Positions 49,516 through 63,200 of a stretch of 64,000 nucleotides of DNA are shown in pieces. Source of the stretch: Mesaphorura yosii. Taxonomy: Eukaryota > Arthropoda > Collembola > Poduromorpha > Tullbergiidae. The position numbers and the translations under genes are program-made. Each line of letters begins with the position of its first letter. Position 1 is the stretch's first letter. Below the pieces are notes generated by a model. That model saw only the letters and a list, made by a program, of their open reading frames with translations. It had not been told where the DNA came from and searched no databases. The stretch covers positions 1 through 64,000 of the forward strand of contig WIXG01000017.1 in the NCBI GenBank assembly GCA_009869945.1. Reading direction: 5' to 3'.

Positions 49516-50068
49516 GTTGTGTTTTCTTGCAGAAATTAGTTCCCGGAGTTGATTTCAGTTAGTTGAGCTTGGTTAAAGTGGAGCTTGAGATCGGAGGTGG
49601 TCCGGTCGACTGAATTCAGAACCTGCAACTGCAGCTGAATTAGATGGACAATTCAAAGGCACTTGACTGACTTTGTGAGTCGTGAGAACAGAAACCGGCA
49701 ACAGATTTGATCACACAATTCGTACGCAGTCGACGCAGTGTAGCTTTGACCATGCAACTGTCGTACCACTTCTCATAACGTACGAGTTGTGCTGGCTTAT
49801 AATTGGCCTTCGACCCTCGCAAAGCAGTGCTGCGGTACCACACAGCATTGAATTGAGTGCTAAACTTTCCTGTTACGACTTTACGAAACAGGACTCGCGC
49901 GCACTCTTCCACCCAACCGGCTCACTAAACGCCGCATTGCCTCTCATTACGAACTGAACCAGCCATCCATATTTCGGCCACCACATTGTCAATTGTACGG
50001 TACGTGCATTGGTGTATTAGAAATCGGCAGATTCAATTAAGAAGAGGATTGCTAATTGATTATCAACA

Positions 50069-50751
50069 ATGGTAAGTGATTTTTACATTTATCCCTGGGG
50101 TGGACATTGTCTGCCGGGGAGACAAAGTCTGACGGGCAGTGGACATTGTCTACCGTTTATCGGTACACGATTGACCCGACGGCAGCGGCGCCTTTGCCTT
50201 GACCAGAATTCACGATTCAAGGCTGCGTCAGATTCGATTAAACTAATGCTATGTTAATTTTCAGGCAAAGCGCACAAGAAAGGTTGGAATCACCGGAAAG
50301 TATGGTACGCGTTATGGTGCCTCATTGCGTAAGATGGTTAAGAAGATGGAAATTACCCAGCACGCCAAATACACCTGCACATTCTGTGGAAAGGTGAGTT
50401 GACGCCTTGCCTTGACGCTCTTGAATCGGCTAGGATGCTTCCGAAAGTAGAAGCAACTAGTTTCCAGAAAGCGTGACAAGTGAAGTGACACGACATTTTC
50501 TGTTTCAGGATGCTATGAAGCGCTCCTGTGTTGGAATCTGGAGCTGCAAGAGGTGTAGAAGAACTGTTGCAGGTAAATATTGATAGCATGGCTGGTTTTA
50601 TTTCGTTTTGCTCCTTAACAACTGCATATAGCATATGTCTAAACCATTGGTCATTGCAATTGTTGCAGGCGGTGCATGGGTTTATTCCACAACAGCTGCT
50701 GCTTCAGTAAGATCAGCCGTCCGGCGATTGAGGGAAATGAAGGAGCAGTAA
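50069..50751 (+). CDS. RpL37A: Ribosomal protein eL43 (RPL37A)
   Basis: Small zinc-finger protein of the 60S subunit. Exons 50069-50071 (the ATG alone), 50265-50393, 50509-50572, 50669-50751; 92 residues, the standard length. The sequence is nearly invariant: [18 protein letters not shown] at the start, the zinc ligands in CTFCGK and CKRC, and a C-terminus reading [10 protein letters not shown]. The single-codon first exon is usual for this gene. AATAAA at 50799-50804. I saw no clear pyrimidine-tract transcription start. Confidence 0.98.
50099..50155 (+). repeat. Short direct and inverted repeat in RPL37A intron 1
   Basis: TGGACATTGTCT occurs at 50101-50112 and again at 50140-50151. The TTGTCT of the first copy (50107-50112) can pair with AGACAA (50120-50125) across a seven-base loop. 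A miniature repeat or intronic hairpin; no known family. Confidence 0.6.
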
Positions 50752-51174
50752 ATAGGTTTAAAGTAACGAGTAAACATCATTGTCATTTCGTTTAACCTAA
50801 TAAAGAGTTTTCTTATTAAGAACACGTGTCTTGACTGTGACTTACTGTATTTGTGTGTGTACCGTCACTGTTGCTTCCTGGAGTCGAGAAAGTTACTATA
50901 TTGAAGGACAGCACCATAATGTTGTCAAGCACGTTGATCCACGTCCTCACGTCCACAGAGTATTGGGCTCGACAGGCAAGCGTCAATAATTCGGACACCT
51001 GCCGACATTGACCTTTATGGTGTTGTGACAATTGCGATCGTCAATCGCTGAATGAATTATCAGTAGACGGGAGGCAACTTAATTTGATTCGAACACCTGT
51101 CGTTCGCCATGCCGAATGTCAGTGTCAAGTTCAAGGTCGCAATTATCAGTTTAGACTGCTAGCTCAACACAATT

Positions 51175-51417
51175 TTAGACCACGGCAGGCATAACTTTCT
51201 CCATTTCCACATCGCAAGTTTCGGAAGCCTGTGGGATTCCATAAAGCGATTTAATTAACGCCAATGAGTCTTTTAATACAACGTAGCCTTTACGTAATCT
51301 CCCTATCAGTTGTGCAGTAGCGTCTAGCCCCTTATCTAAAGCAGGCATTCCATTGATGCTGGTAAGTTGGAAATCGATAACATCTTCAACCCCAATCCGC
51401 CAACGCAATGTACACAT
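51175..51417 (-). CDS. Unidentified reading frame, possible terminal exon or gene remnant
   Basis: An 80-codon minus-strand frame from ATG at 51417 to a stop at 51175 has protein-like composition, with segments such as ALDKGLDATAQLIGRLRK and LIKSLYGIPQASETCDVEM. A GTCAG acceptor just upstream would allow it to be a last exon. A second protein-like stretch on the same strand (about 50847-50998, SELLTLACRAQYSVDVRTW) lies between GGCAG and AATACA|GTAAGT splice-like sites. I recognise neither. Confidence 0.25.
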   Translation of the reverse strand: MCTLRWRIGVEDVIDFQLTSINGMPALDKGLDATAQLIGRLRKGYVVLKDSLALIKSLYGIPQASETCDVEMEKVMPAVV

Positions 51418-51429
51418 TTCCTTCGGTCT

Positions 51430-53329
51430 GACTTATTTTGACGCAGCTGCAGGCAGTCAAAGTCAAATCTCTGAATCTCTCATTCTGTCTTCCGAGCACA
51501 GGAAGACATGAACTGTAATCCCATTGCCATTGCCATTTACTGCCAAAAAAACACCAGCCACCAAGAGAATGAAGACCTGATTCCGATTTTCATTCCAATT
51601 TTCTGCTACAGCAGACACAGGAAGGCACACGACGAGGGGAAAGTGAATCAGCTTAACTTTCCATCCAATTTTCTCCCTGCTCTTTCCATTCTGTCAATAA
51701 GGACTCCTCTCAATGAGATTCAGCTCAATAAAAGTCATGTAGCTTTCATTTAACGTCGCGTCCCGTCTTGTTGGGTCCGTCATCTCATTCAAGACAGGCA
51801 GGCAGGCGGAGAAATGATCAATATTCATTCATTCATTTATAGCTTTATTGAGCAAAGCAAAGAACAAATGAGCTCCCGCTGCTGCTGCTCCCGTTTTCCA
51901 TTCTCCTTTGACTTTTGCACTTATCCACTGCTCTCCATTGTGGGTTGTGCAACTGCTCAAAGTGAAGCAGCAGTTGATGAGTTGACGAATTAGGCGTGAA
52001 TTGACCCAATAAACCCATTTCCAGCTTCTTTCTCTATTCTATTCTATTTTTGTCGCCATTACTAAAGAAGTCAAGTCACTCAAGTGCAAGATACCAAGAA
52101 AGAAAGTTTCCACTTCCATTTCCCAGGCAATAACAGTAAGCGAATGAAGTACGAGCTCAGAATTTCCATGATAAACGAACCGGGACCGAAAACAAGACAC
52201 TGCGCTGGACTCTTTTGGCAGTTTACAGGCTTCCAAGTGCCTGGAACTCTTCTGGAATGCAGTTGAGTGGATTCAGCAATTCGGCTCACAAGTCATAATA
52301 ATAACATTATTTCAAATTCCAACAACCTCTCAACTCTCGAGAGCTTTTTTGCTGTTTTTCGTGTTACACAACCGCTTTTCGAGCTTAATATAGCCATAAA
52401 GCCATATATCACTTCGCTGCAGTATTTTTGTGTTCCTAGTAAACTATCAAACCAGGAGAGCCGTGCCGCGCGTGGCGTGTAATATGCTTGCTGTTTCCAT
52501 GATATGCTAGGGTTATCGAGTATATCGGGCACGGGACATGAACGTTGAAGTTCCATGCATTCAACGAACACGGCAAGAAGTTGGATCAATAAGAGTCTAG
52601 TCTTTTGGCTTGGCTTGACTCGCCTTTCTCCTGGCCTGGCCATTCATAATGCACAATACCCGTACGTCTTTCTCCATCTCTGTAGTCCGTATTACACAAT
52701 CATCATGCCTCCCTTTTCTGGTGCTGGTGTGGTGCTTACGCTTTTGCTTTCTGCTTTCTCTTGCCTGGCTTCTTTCCTTTCCACCTCAAGAATGCATGCG
52801 CCACGCCACGCCAATGCCAATGCAATGCAGGGCAGCGCAGGAGAGAAGCACGCAAAGGGCATAGGCGATCCCGTCTTGCAGCCAACTGCCTCTGCCTTGC
52901 CTTTCTTTTCTTTTGATTAAAAAGAAGACGCAGCCATTTTGATGGAAGAGCTTTCCCCAGCTCGCTAGTCCTGTGCTACTACGCTACACTGCTGCTCCTA
53001 CGTTGGGTGCTTTCTTTCTATCTCTACAGGAAGCACAGTTATTGTTTGCTGGGGCGAGCATCATCATTCGTCATTAGCAGCATCCATCCAGCAAGAATTG
53101 ACGAATTTATAATCGCAGTAGTCGTAATGAGTCGTTTATTTTGCTAAAACGTACCGAGTCGCGGGTACGTAACTCGCGAGTGGAACGGAGAAAGCTTACT
53201 CAATTTGCCAAATTAGCTAAATAGCATAACAGTCAGAGTGCTCGAGTTCTTTCGTAGTAGTATTTGAGTAGTGCCCTGTGCAGTCAGTGCAGTGCTGTGC
53301 CCCTTCAGTCCGTCAAGACGAATTCAACA
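51430..53329. other. Noncoding region upstream of p35
   Basis: I see no convincing exon here. The last few hundred bases should contain the p35 promoter and 5' UTR; the frame is open from 53264 but the conserved MGTVLS start is at 53330. Trinucleotide CTG runs occur near 51877-51890. Confidence 0.45.
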
Positions 53330-55254
53330 ATGGGCACCGTTCTAAGCTTTTCACCAAAGTCCACCACCATTCCAACCTCGCACAGTTACTGTGCGAATGG
53401 CAGCATCAGTCTCGGTGGGCTCGGTGACCCCGCAAACCTCAACCGCCTGAATCCACCGCCAGACATCCTCCTCAACAATAACAACAATTCGAATTCGAAG
53501 GAGAATCACGCTCTCAAAGATAGCAACGGAAACAATAACGGCGGTGGCCAGCAGCAGAATCATGGGCACGGGAGTTTCACGAACCTCAAAAAGCACGCAC
53601 AGTTCCTGAACGCACTTTCCTGGAAACGGCTCAATAGCAGAAACAAGCAGACGGTGACGACGACGACAGCCACGGCCACGACGACGACGACGTCACTCAC
53701 GGGCGGCAGTGGAGGCGGCAACACGAAGCATTCCGGGGCGTGCTGCAAAAACCACCACCACCATCATCTGGTCCCGAACAATCACGTGAACAACAGCAAC
53801 GGGAATCACACAAACTTCAACCTCAACAACAATATTAACGCGAATGGGCATCACAGGCTTCCATTGAACGAGCAGGCGTTCCTGAACAATCAGCACAACA
53901 TCAACGTACACAAGAATCAGCAACTGAACAACAGCAATGCAAACAATCTTAACTTGAAGAACCTCAACATTCACGGTGGCGGTGGCTGTGGGAAAGGCCA
54001 ATCTGGACCAGTACTCTCGCACCGTGGGCTCGATTTAGTGCGGTGTCCCTCCTCACACCACGGAAGCAACCGTGTGGATAGTTTAAACTTAAACAGTACT
54101 TGCATTAGCAGTAGTAACAAGTTCGCTCCCAAAGCGATCCTCACCACCGGTCCACTGGTTGGGCGAAGAACAGTCATCCAGGCATCAACGTCAGAGTTAC
54201 TCAAGTGTTTAGGCGTGTTCCTCAAACGAAAATGCACTAAGCTTAAGGACTTTCAACCCTCCGACGCAATCCTGTGGCTCAGAACGGTGGATAGGAGTCT
54301 TCTGCTCCAAGGATGGCAGGTAAGGGCCGGAAATTCTTAATCAAGTCACGAAATGTAACGATTACGTTCAAATTTCGCCATTCAATTCAAAGAGCGTCAT
54401 TGGCGTTTTACAAATAGAAACAATTCAGGCAGATTAGAACTGCAGCTGCGACGTTTATTTTTAAGCATTTCATTCAATCTGCAGGACATTGGCTTCATCA
54501 ATCCAGCCAACATTGTCTTTGTGTATCTGCTGATTCGCGAGGGTCTCTGGTTCGGTCCAAATTTCAATGCAAATAACCACGGCTCCAGCAGCAGCGGAAG
54601 CTTTAGCATTCTAAGCAAGAGCAGCAGCATCAACAACTTTCTCCACCGAAGCTCCAACACCCCGAATAATTCGAACAATAACCAGAATCAGCCGTTGTCC
54701 GCCAGCAACTGTAACAGCACCTGCACGAGCACCACGACGAGCCCCAACAGCAACTCTGTGGACTCGGCGAGCAACAGTAGCCTCTCCAGCAGCGACTCCA
54801 ACGGGAACTTCAGGACAATGTCAAATTCCCACTCAACCTCTTCCGGACTGAACCGGGTAGCAAATTCCAACGACGGCGGTGGCGTTGGCGGGCGTGGCGC
54901 TGCTGGACCGAAGACGTTCTGGGACTGCATCGAGACTGAGCGAGATTTACACGCGTACGTTCTGACCTGCCTCTATCTTTCATACTCGTACATGGGCAAC
55001 GAGATTTCATACCCACTCAAACCGTTTCTTGTCGATGACAACCGCGAGAGATTCTGGGACAGGTAAATGAAGAAGTTACAGGCTTAATTAGCGATATTCA
55101 CTGCTTCATTTACTCACGGGCCATGTGTGTATCTATTTTCAGGTGTCTCAACCTTGTGAATGGAATGTCTCGCGACATGCTACGAATTAATGCTGAGCCA
55201 GCATTCTTCACCGAAGTCTTTTCCGAGCTGAAGTCAGTTGGTGTGACTCTGTGA
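53330..55254 (+). CDS. Cdk5alpha: Cdk5 activator p35 (CDK5R1 type)
   Basis: Cyclin-fold activator of the neuronal kinase Cdk5. Exons 53330-54319, 54485-55062, 55143-55254; 559 residues. The start at 53330 gives MGTVLSFSP, the N-myristoylation sequence of p35 (human MGTVLSLSP), so it is preferred over an in-frame ATG upstream. A long Asn/His/Ser-rich region fills residues 30-270. The activator domain begins at about 280 with [14 protein letters not shown], then [20 protein letters not shown], and ends with [20 protein letters not shown] and [20 protein letters not shown]. Between IREG (about 350) and TFWDC (about 474) there is a Ser/Asn-rich insertion of roughly 120 residues that human p35 lacks. 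Human p35 is 307 residues. A distant AATAAA at 56958-56963 would imply a 1.7 kb 3' UTR. Confidence 0.96.
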
Positions 55255-58200
55255 GGGAAATGAAGGGCGTAAGCATAGACGCGACGCATAGAAAGCGTGC
55301 AAAGACTCAACAAATACTCGTTTGCTCGACTTTTATTGTTAGTGTTAGATTGTAGAGTAGATTAAACTATAAATTATGCTAGAGAACTAGAAATTATGGT
55401 CTTTATGCCATTCCAGCCATGCCGTAGCCGTAGCCGTGCTCCTCTGACCTTAAGCCAGTAGAGTTATGACTATGACATGACTTAGGCCTAGGTTTCTAGC
55501 ATTTAGCATACTTAGAATTGTTGCAAAACAATACCGTGTAACTTCATCATGCCATACTAACCATAACCATACAGGATATACGATAAGGAACTTTTACTTG
55601 TACTGGTACACCTTTTTTAGAGTAATTAACCAAATTACTGCAAAGAAATGCAGACATGCAGAGGAAAGCAGTAGCAGCCAGCAACCAGAGAATGCCATTA
55701 AGTAAGTTGTACTTGTAATGTAACAAATGCGAAGCGCAGCATGCGAACACGACAAAATTAGCTTTTTAATTTGGAAATATTTCAAGATTCGGATCTCTTC
55801 TTTTCGTACGATCGTACGGGAACCGTGCAAAATTCTGTAGTCTTTTGCAGTAGACTTTTTTACATGTTGCGTCGCGAAACGCGAAAGTTGGAGAAAGAGA
55901 AAGCCAGAGCTACTTTTTTGATACGAAGTAAGAGAACGCGCATTTAATTAGGTGAAAGTTCAAGAAATCTCTCGTTCGTAGTCCAGTCCAGTCCAGCCCA
56001 GTGCAGTGCAGAGCAGAGAAAGTTAGTCCAAGAGTTAAGCAAGAGTTGGCTTGCTAGCTGCTGACTTGTAGAGCTTTTCTAATTACTGGAGGCAAGGCAC
56101 AGGCTTTGCTTTGGAAGTTTTCTTCTTTCTTAATTCTCCTGAAGTTTTACATTAATTAGACAGGCGCCGGAGGAGGGAGAGAAGGAAGGTGAGTTCCAGT
56201 ATCCCGTAATTAAAACAATTTATTGATCGTCAATGCAGTAATTTTAGGCCCTTTCAATAATTAATGTAAGCAAACTCAACCTTCATGGATAATTAAGACT
56301 AGAAATAGAATCCACATTGCTGCTGCGTGCGAGCAAGTGTGTACGAATCTTAACCTTTTAAGGACCAAACCCACACAAACACGTGCAAGGAGTCCAATTA
56401 GAAGCTTTAGCCATAGCATTTAGGGCTAACGGTATCAAAATCGATTGCTTAACCATTCCAAACCATTTTTGTCAACAGTAAACATTAAACGTGGCAGTCT
56501 TATCGTGCAAGTGAAGTAGAGTATCAGCGTATGACTGACGTAACTGATAATCATTTAAAGTATCATTTTCTCTGTGTGCTGTAACCTGTAACCTCCAAAT
56601 CAAGAATCAAGAAATCGTCAATCATGTTTATTGAATGTTGGAAAAGAAACCAAAGAATATGTTCAACAATCAGCGAGAAATGTGGACGCTGTGCAGCGAA
56701 GTCCAGTCCCTGTTTTCAGTGGTGCTTATTCTCTCTCTGGAATTAATTTCGGATTTCATGTCAATATGTCAAATACTCATTCGTATTATGTAAATTAGGC
56801 TTAGCTGTCTCTTGTCCCGCCTGTTTGCGTGTGATGTGAATCTTGTTCGTGCTTGCAGGCAATGTAAGTTGAAATTACCTTAAATCAGTGATTAGAACAA
56901 TACTTTAGTAAGTTCGTAATTAGAATTTTTAGTTAGCGTAGGCGATTTACTTGTATGAATAAAGACAACTATTGTTGAGTTTTGTTCATTACACTTGGTG
57001 GTTATTCGTTTCTTGTTTGTTTTCAATGCTTGTTCGCGAATTCTTCCGTCAAGACGATCGAGAGTTGGATTTCTTTATCATAATCGTTCATAGTTCATGA
57101 TTTCATAATCTTTGCCAATGGGCATGGCCACTGCTGCTATAAATAGAACGACGATTTCATAAATAATTCCTTCACGACTTGAGCAAGTTAAACAAAAGTC
57201 CCGTCGGCTTGAATGCCTACTTGCATACGTTTTACTGAAATTAATGATCCACAACCACACTCAATCCTAATCTCAATCTCACTTTGATTCATTTGTTTTC
57301 TCGCATCTCTGGTCTGTTCCGAACACGAATAACGAGTGCGAATAAATGTCAATTGTGCTTTATGCTTCGCAATCCGCTGTACTGTACTGCAAATTCTCAA
57401 CTCAATTCGGATCTTTGACAGCTTGAGTTTGCACTACCGTCGTACTGTCGTAAATTATGTTGCACTCGCAGCAGAGCCGAGCCATGCCCATGTCGTGAAT
57501 GAAAGTGCCGTGCCGTGCCAAGAATAAATACACGAGCACAAGTGCCAATATCAATACTTAATGAGCCGTGCCCGTGCCTGCCGTGCCCGTGCCCGCGTAG
57601 AAAAATCTCATTTCCTAAATTATTGATCGGAACGTTACACGTGAGACGTGAGAATATCAGTAGGAAAGCAAAAGGCAACAATCGCCCTTTCTTCGACCGT
57701 CTGCATGTCTACATCGAACGAATTTATTGCATTCCTGCATCGGTTGTGACTTTTGATGCCTGCAGACTGCATTCGGACGTCAACGTTCATCAGTTTCAGC
57801 TCCATGACGGTCACGACACGCGCGCTCGGGTATTGTGTATCGATTAAACAATCCAATCCAATCCATCGCCATTTCATGCCCGAAACACGTAGGAGAACGT
57901 GGACGATGATTGATCATTTGTTTGAAGAGGCCAGGTTTCTATGATGGAAGTCAAAGGCAAAGGCACTAATCATACACCGATGTCGAAAGTGAACTCTAAT
58001 CGCAGCGCAATGAGGACTTGGCTTGGATTTGTGAATTGGAACACAAATTATCTGCATGCGTACTTTATTACAATGATGATACGCGAGAAAATTATGACAT
58101 AACGAGCTGTGGCTGTGAAGCTCTGTTTGCTCTCGCTTTTCGGGATTTATCCCAATTCGGGACGGAAATTGGGGTAGGTAAATGAACTGAATTGAACCAG

Positions 58201-60291
58201 GTTCAGGTGTCAGGTCCAATTTAAATTACCTGTCGCTGTAGTGTCAGTCGTGTGCGTAAAAGTGCAGCCTCAATTTCTCATCCTCATTTCGAATAAGTGA
58301 ATCATGCACTTATTGACTGTCCCGTGTTTGGGACGCGATTAGCTCTTTAATCTGTGCAAATATTTGTTGGTGATGTGCTGAACTATGAATGCTGATTTAC
58401 AATTTCGAATTCGGGGAATTTGAGAAATGCAAACTCACACGCACATTCTGATTAAAGGCTGCTTTGCTGGTTGTTCAACAAAAATTCACCTTTTTCACAG
58501 TAAACCAAATTCCCAGAATCTGAAACGTGTTTTTGCATTAAAACTGCAATTATTAGATAATAGGCAGACGGAATCGTATGACCTGAATCATCGCTTCATC
58601 GAATACACACCTGTTCAACTTGATCCTTCTGCTTGCTTGCTTTCCCATATACCATTAAATTAACGTCCATTCCTTTTCAATTCACCGCACCGTTTTTGTC
58701 GTCATCCACTTCCATTCATCTACTTAATTAGGATTCAACCTATTATCCATTCAGTACAGGAGTGTGAACAAGCGTCAGTCATGAGAGTGATCCAATAAAT
58801 CACGTATTTAACTATTTACGTTTACGCTGGCAATGCAAAGGACATGACGAATTGAATCGTGAACTGCGAATCAGTACCAAACCCAAACCGAGTCGAATTC
58901 AGTTTGTATTTGTGTTTGGTAAGTTAATTCAGCTATTCAGGATTCATGTGCGCATTGTGTTTGTGTTTCTGCTTGGCTGGTGTACATTTTCATTAATGAG
59001 ATGCATGATAGTGGAAGATCATCTTATTTCTCGTATCTCGTTGCGTTGAGGGATTTTAGTCGTACATTTAGCAAAGCAAACAAGGAACCTCCGTGCTCGT
59101 CGTCAGTTCACTTGTATTGTTGTGGTGTTATGAATGCACTGCAACTTGCAACTCCAACTCCCAGCCATGCCAAGCCAAGTCAGTTAAGCGTTCAAAACCC
59201 TTTCTACTAGCATAACAGTCTGCAGTACTGCCGCGCTGGTGCCAAATTGAAGTGGTTAAAAAGGTTCCTCCGTCCATTAGCCCATTAGCAAGTGAGTCAT
59301 CATCTGGCAACGCCGCAACACTCATTGCATTAACCTAAACTGAAAGCTGGTGTGTTATTCATCATTTGACAGGCTCCTTGTGCGCTGGCACTGGTGAGTG
59401 TTCTGTACAGTGTACAGCCTAAGCTGAAAACTGCCTGGTACAGTACAGAAAGTCCTACGCCAGCATCAGCAGAAGAATCAAGTAGGAAAATACCATCACA
59501 TCCACATCAGACACAAACAGACAACAATACACCTTACTTTGCTTGGCAATTGGCTTGTAACAAGAAACGATACAAAATCTGTGCTGTGCTGTGTTGAAAA
59601 TCCATCCATGTTCCTTTTTTACAACGCTCCTACAACAATACAACAACAATTAGAAATTTTTGGGTACTACGCAAGCCATTCTCTTCAAGGAAAGCGATAG
59701 CAATAAAGGTGTATTTGTATTCCTGCCCTGCATTCTCCTTCCAGAAGACGCATTCTGGATTTTGGTGGTTCTCACTGGACTGGAGCTTGATTCTTCTACT
59801 TGCCATTGTTTATTGCACTACATTGTTGTGGTTTGAATCGGAGGACATTAATGAAATCCTATCCTTCAGTAATACAAAGGACCAGATCACTACTAGACTA
59901 GCTTACTAGCTAGCCATAGGCATTGGAGTAGTTAACCTGCCACGAATTAATTACTTTTACTGCCAAATATGTGCATCACTTAAATCCTCTTTGTGTGGTT
60001 CGCCAGTAGATTGACCTTTCATCGGTGAATAATCATAGGTAAATACCCAAGACTGCACTGCAAAATGTGAACTCCAACTAAAGCGCCTAATCAGCTTCAG
60101 CTCGGTGAAATGTGAATTCTCCTGTGATTCATCCATAATCAGCCATTTAAACACGTCACCAGAAGAATAACAAATGCGAAGGCTCAGTGATAACTGCAGG
60201 ACGTTGTGCTATCATCGATACTTAAGCCTTAATTAATAGTTTCTTGATACTTGGATCGTCCACCATAAGTGTATGGTGATTTACCACGCAA
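55255..60291. other. p35 3' flank and ARL4 5' flank
   Basis: About 5 kb without a supported exon. It includes the likely p35 3' UTR up to about 56.98 kb. A GCCGTGC-type tandem repeat lies at 57564-57597, with looser copies from about 57480. CAGTCCAGTCCAG and GTGCAGTGCAG repeats occur near 55980-56012. The ARL4 promoter should lie near the right end. Confidence 0.45.
57564..57597. repeat. GCCGTGCC-type tandem repeat
   Basis: A GC-rich run of CCGTGCC/CGTGCC units in otherwise AT-rich noncoding DNA; similar words are scattered upstream to about 57480. No function inferred. Confidence 0.6.
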
Positions 60292-63200
60292 ATGGGAGCA
60301 AATTTGGCGAAAGGGGGAACAGCGTTACTGGAATCACTCCCTGGTGCACAGGTAAGAATGACATCAAATTATTTGTACCCTAAACCGTTTGAACTTCGAC
60401 ACACGCTTAATTACTTAACATTTTCATAATCGAAGCAACGGCGTCGCATCAGAATTTCCGTGCTGCTGCACTGAACCGAAATGAACTTCTTTCTGTGAAA
60501 GTAAATTAAAGGTTGACTTATTGTTGCATTATTGTTAGTCAAGACTGAAGACGGAAGCTGTGACTGATCTTGAAACTGAGAGTTCATTAAGATGAACGGA
60601 TTATTGAGCTCGCCTTGGTCTGTCGGTCACGGCACGGCGACGGTAGTTCATTACAGTTCACGAATTGCGTGTGCCGCGACGCGACGTGGTCGTGAATTTA
60701 ATTACAACATTCAAATTAAGAATTTCGACGATTTCGGTGGAATGACTGAAGGCCTGGCCTCTTGTCCTGGTGTCAGTGTGGTCGAACGGGACAGCAAAAG
60801 GCAGGCAGGTGTTTAATGTTTATTGACACTCGGCACAGAATTTTAATGCAGCAATGTAATCAGGCACGGGAAAGATTCACAGCCCAACCAGGGCAGACCT
60901 GTGCGGGACACACCAGTCAATCATGTCAACAGCATTAGCTTCAGTCTGGCTTGAGCATTTAGCATTTGCAGATGTCCATTCACATTCATTATTCATCAAT
61001 CTGCATGAATATGCGAATGCGAATGTGAAAACCAGACTCTACGGTAATCGCAACTCGCGAGTTTCAGTGATAAATAAGTTGACCGACCCACTTTGCATTG
61101 TTAAAACCCAGTGCTCAGTACAGTAGTGTGCAGGCTTTTAGTTAGTTTAACCATCTTCTTCTGCATTAGGACAGGGCATTACTGCCATTGCGTGGTTGAA
61201 TTGTGAATTTATGTGCACATTGCAAATGGCAATTGCAATGTGATTGGGGGTTGAGCCGTCGTCGTGCGTATAATTTATGCGCATGACACGCCGAGTAACT
61301 CTCGAGTAACATCTTATTTGACTAAGCTTTATAATTACACATTTATATGCCAAATGCTAATTACGATGCGCGAATTTGTATACTAAACTGCCAAGAGCAC
61401 TTCCTTTTCCTCGTGCTGTGCAGTTCATTTTAGTGGTCCAAATTCAGCGCTGAGTTGATGGCCTCCAAGAAACTCTGACTCGCCTTGTCTTGCACTCCAC
61501 TCCATTTTGGGACATTTCGTTAATTAATTGCCTGCGTATGTATGTATTAATTTCAGAGTCCTCATCATGTTGTGATGGTCGGATTGGATTCGGCCGGGAA
61601 GACGACTGCCCTGTACCGTCTCAAGCTGGACTCCTACCTAAATACAGTAAGTAAATGCCAATGCCATCGCCATCCTGCAATTGCAAGGAACCTTGAAAGG
61701 CAGACGAAGCTCGTAAATCGCATTAATTTAATATCATTGCAAGAATTTAGTCATGTAGTAATTCCACAGCCTAGCATGCTCGTTTATTACGGCACGGCTG
61801 ATTGAATAATAACGTGTTTGTGTTTTGATGTTCATTTTTGTAACTTGCACGAGTTACGAGTACGACAAAATTACTGGCTCGCTTGTATTGATTTCTGCAT
61901 TATCAATGCACGTGGTGGGTCGAGCTCGTTTACGTCAGAGTTATAAACATTCTTTCTGTTTTGACATTCGATTTTTACGGTTCGATATTGCGTAAAGCAG
62001 AGCAATCAACTAAATTGACATTAGAATGAGAATTCGACAGTCGAGAAATGACGCTGTTCGAGTAACCATTAGCGAGTAATAAACTACATCATATTGCTTT
62101 TACTTCACAGGTTCCCACCATCGGCTTCAATTGCGAGAGGATACGAGGGTCGAAGGGCAAATCGAAAGGAGTCAATTTCATTGTCTGGGATGTCGGTGGC
62201 CAGGTAATTATAAATGACAGGCTGTAACTCTAAGAAATTAATGGGCATTGATTTTAAGCGGTGCTTGCACGTGGACGACAATAAAGTCATTGTGCTGTCG
62301 TTTCTAAATGCAAGTGGAAAGCAAAGGTTTTAATTTGTAGTCAGTCCGTGATGTAAGCGCTTTGAAGGTGAATTTAGTCGGAATTGCAACCGATTTTATC
62401 CAGAGTCAGAGTTAGAATCAGTTGCTTCGTCGTTTTCGAGCTCAAGTCCAGTACGGATCGCAAACGAAACGTACGGTGTTAACGAATATAATGTAAAGTG
62501 ATGTCAGCAGCAAAAAAAGCAGCAGATGATTTTATGCATTGCTCATCATTCAGCCAATATAAAGATGAGCTCGTGTATTTGTCGCCGTTCGTTTGTGATT
62601 TCCCGCAGTGTTGCTTTGCTGCCGATGCGATGCGATGCATGAGATAATTATTGTGCAACTTGGCTTTTGGCTAGCTGTAGTGTGGTGTGTTTTTAGATTT
62701 TAGATGACATTGGCAAAGAAGACGAGTCATGAGTCACCACACCTCGCGCTAAATGTTTGGTCGATTAACTGCGACAAGTCTGCAGTCTACGCCGTACCTT
62801 ACCCATACTGTAGTTTTTAAATTCATCTTGCATGTCGAGTTAAATCTGCTCGGACTGGCGAACAAGTGCACATACACACAGAAAGAAGTGGGCAACTTGT
62901 ATAGAAAGTTGGCCGGCCGTTTTTGTGATCTTTTGATCTGACGACGTCGTGATCGTGATCATGGTTCTCTTCCTGCACGCGGTGCGATATGAACTTGATA
63001 TAGGAGGAAGAAGATGACGAAGAGACCTGCTGAAGTATAAGATTTAAAAAAACAAAGTCGTGATGCTTTTGTTGGGCCCGTCTTAATTTCAGGCCGGCGC
63101 GGCAGCGGCAGGCACAATGCACGTTCCGATATTTATAATTTTCGCTCATCTGTGCGCCAGATGCCTGCCGTCTGCATGTGTACGTTTGCGTTCCTTTTTT

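Noticed and set aside
49640-49912. 90-codon minus-strand frame between ACBP and RPL37A
   Set aside because: Starts with GTG and has no family resemblance; lies in the presumed shared promoter.
53351-54237. Antisense frames in p35 exon 1
   Set aside because: Val-rich translations that simply mirror Asn and Thr codon runs of the sense protein.
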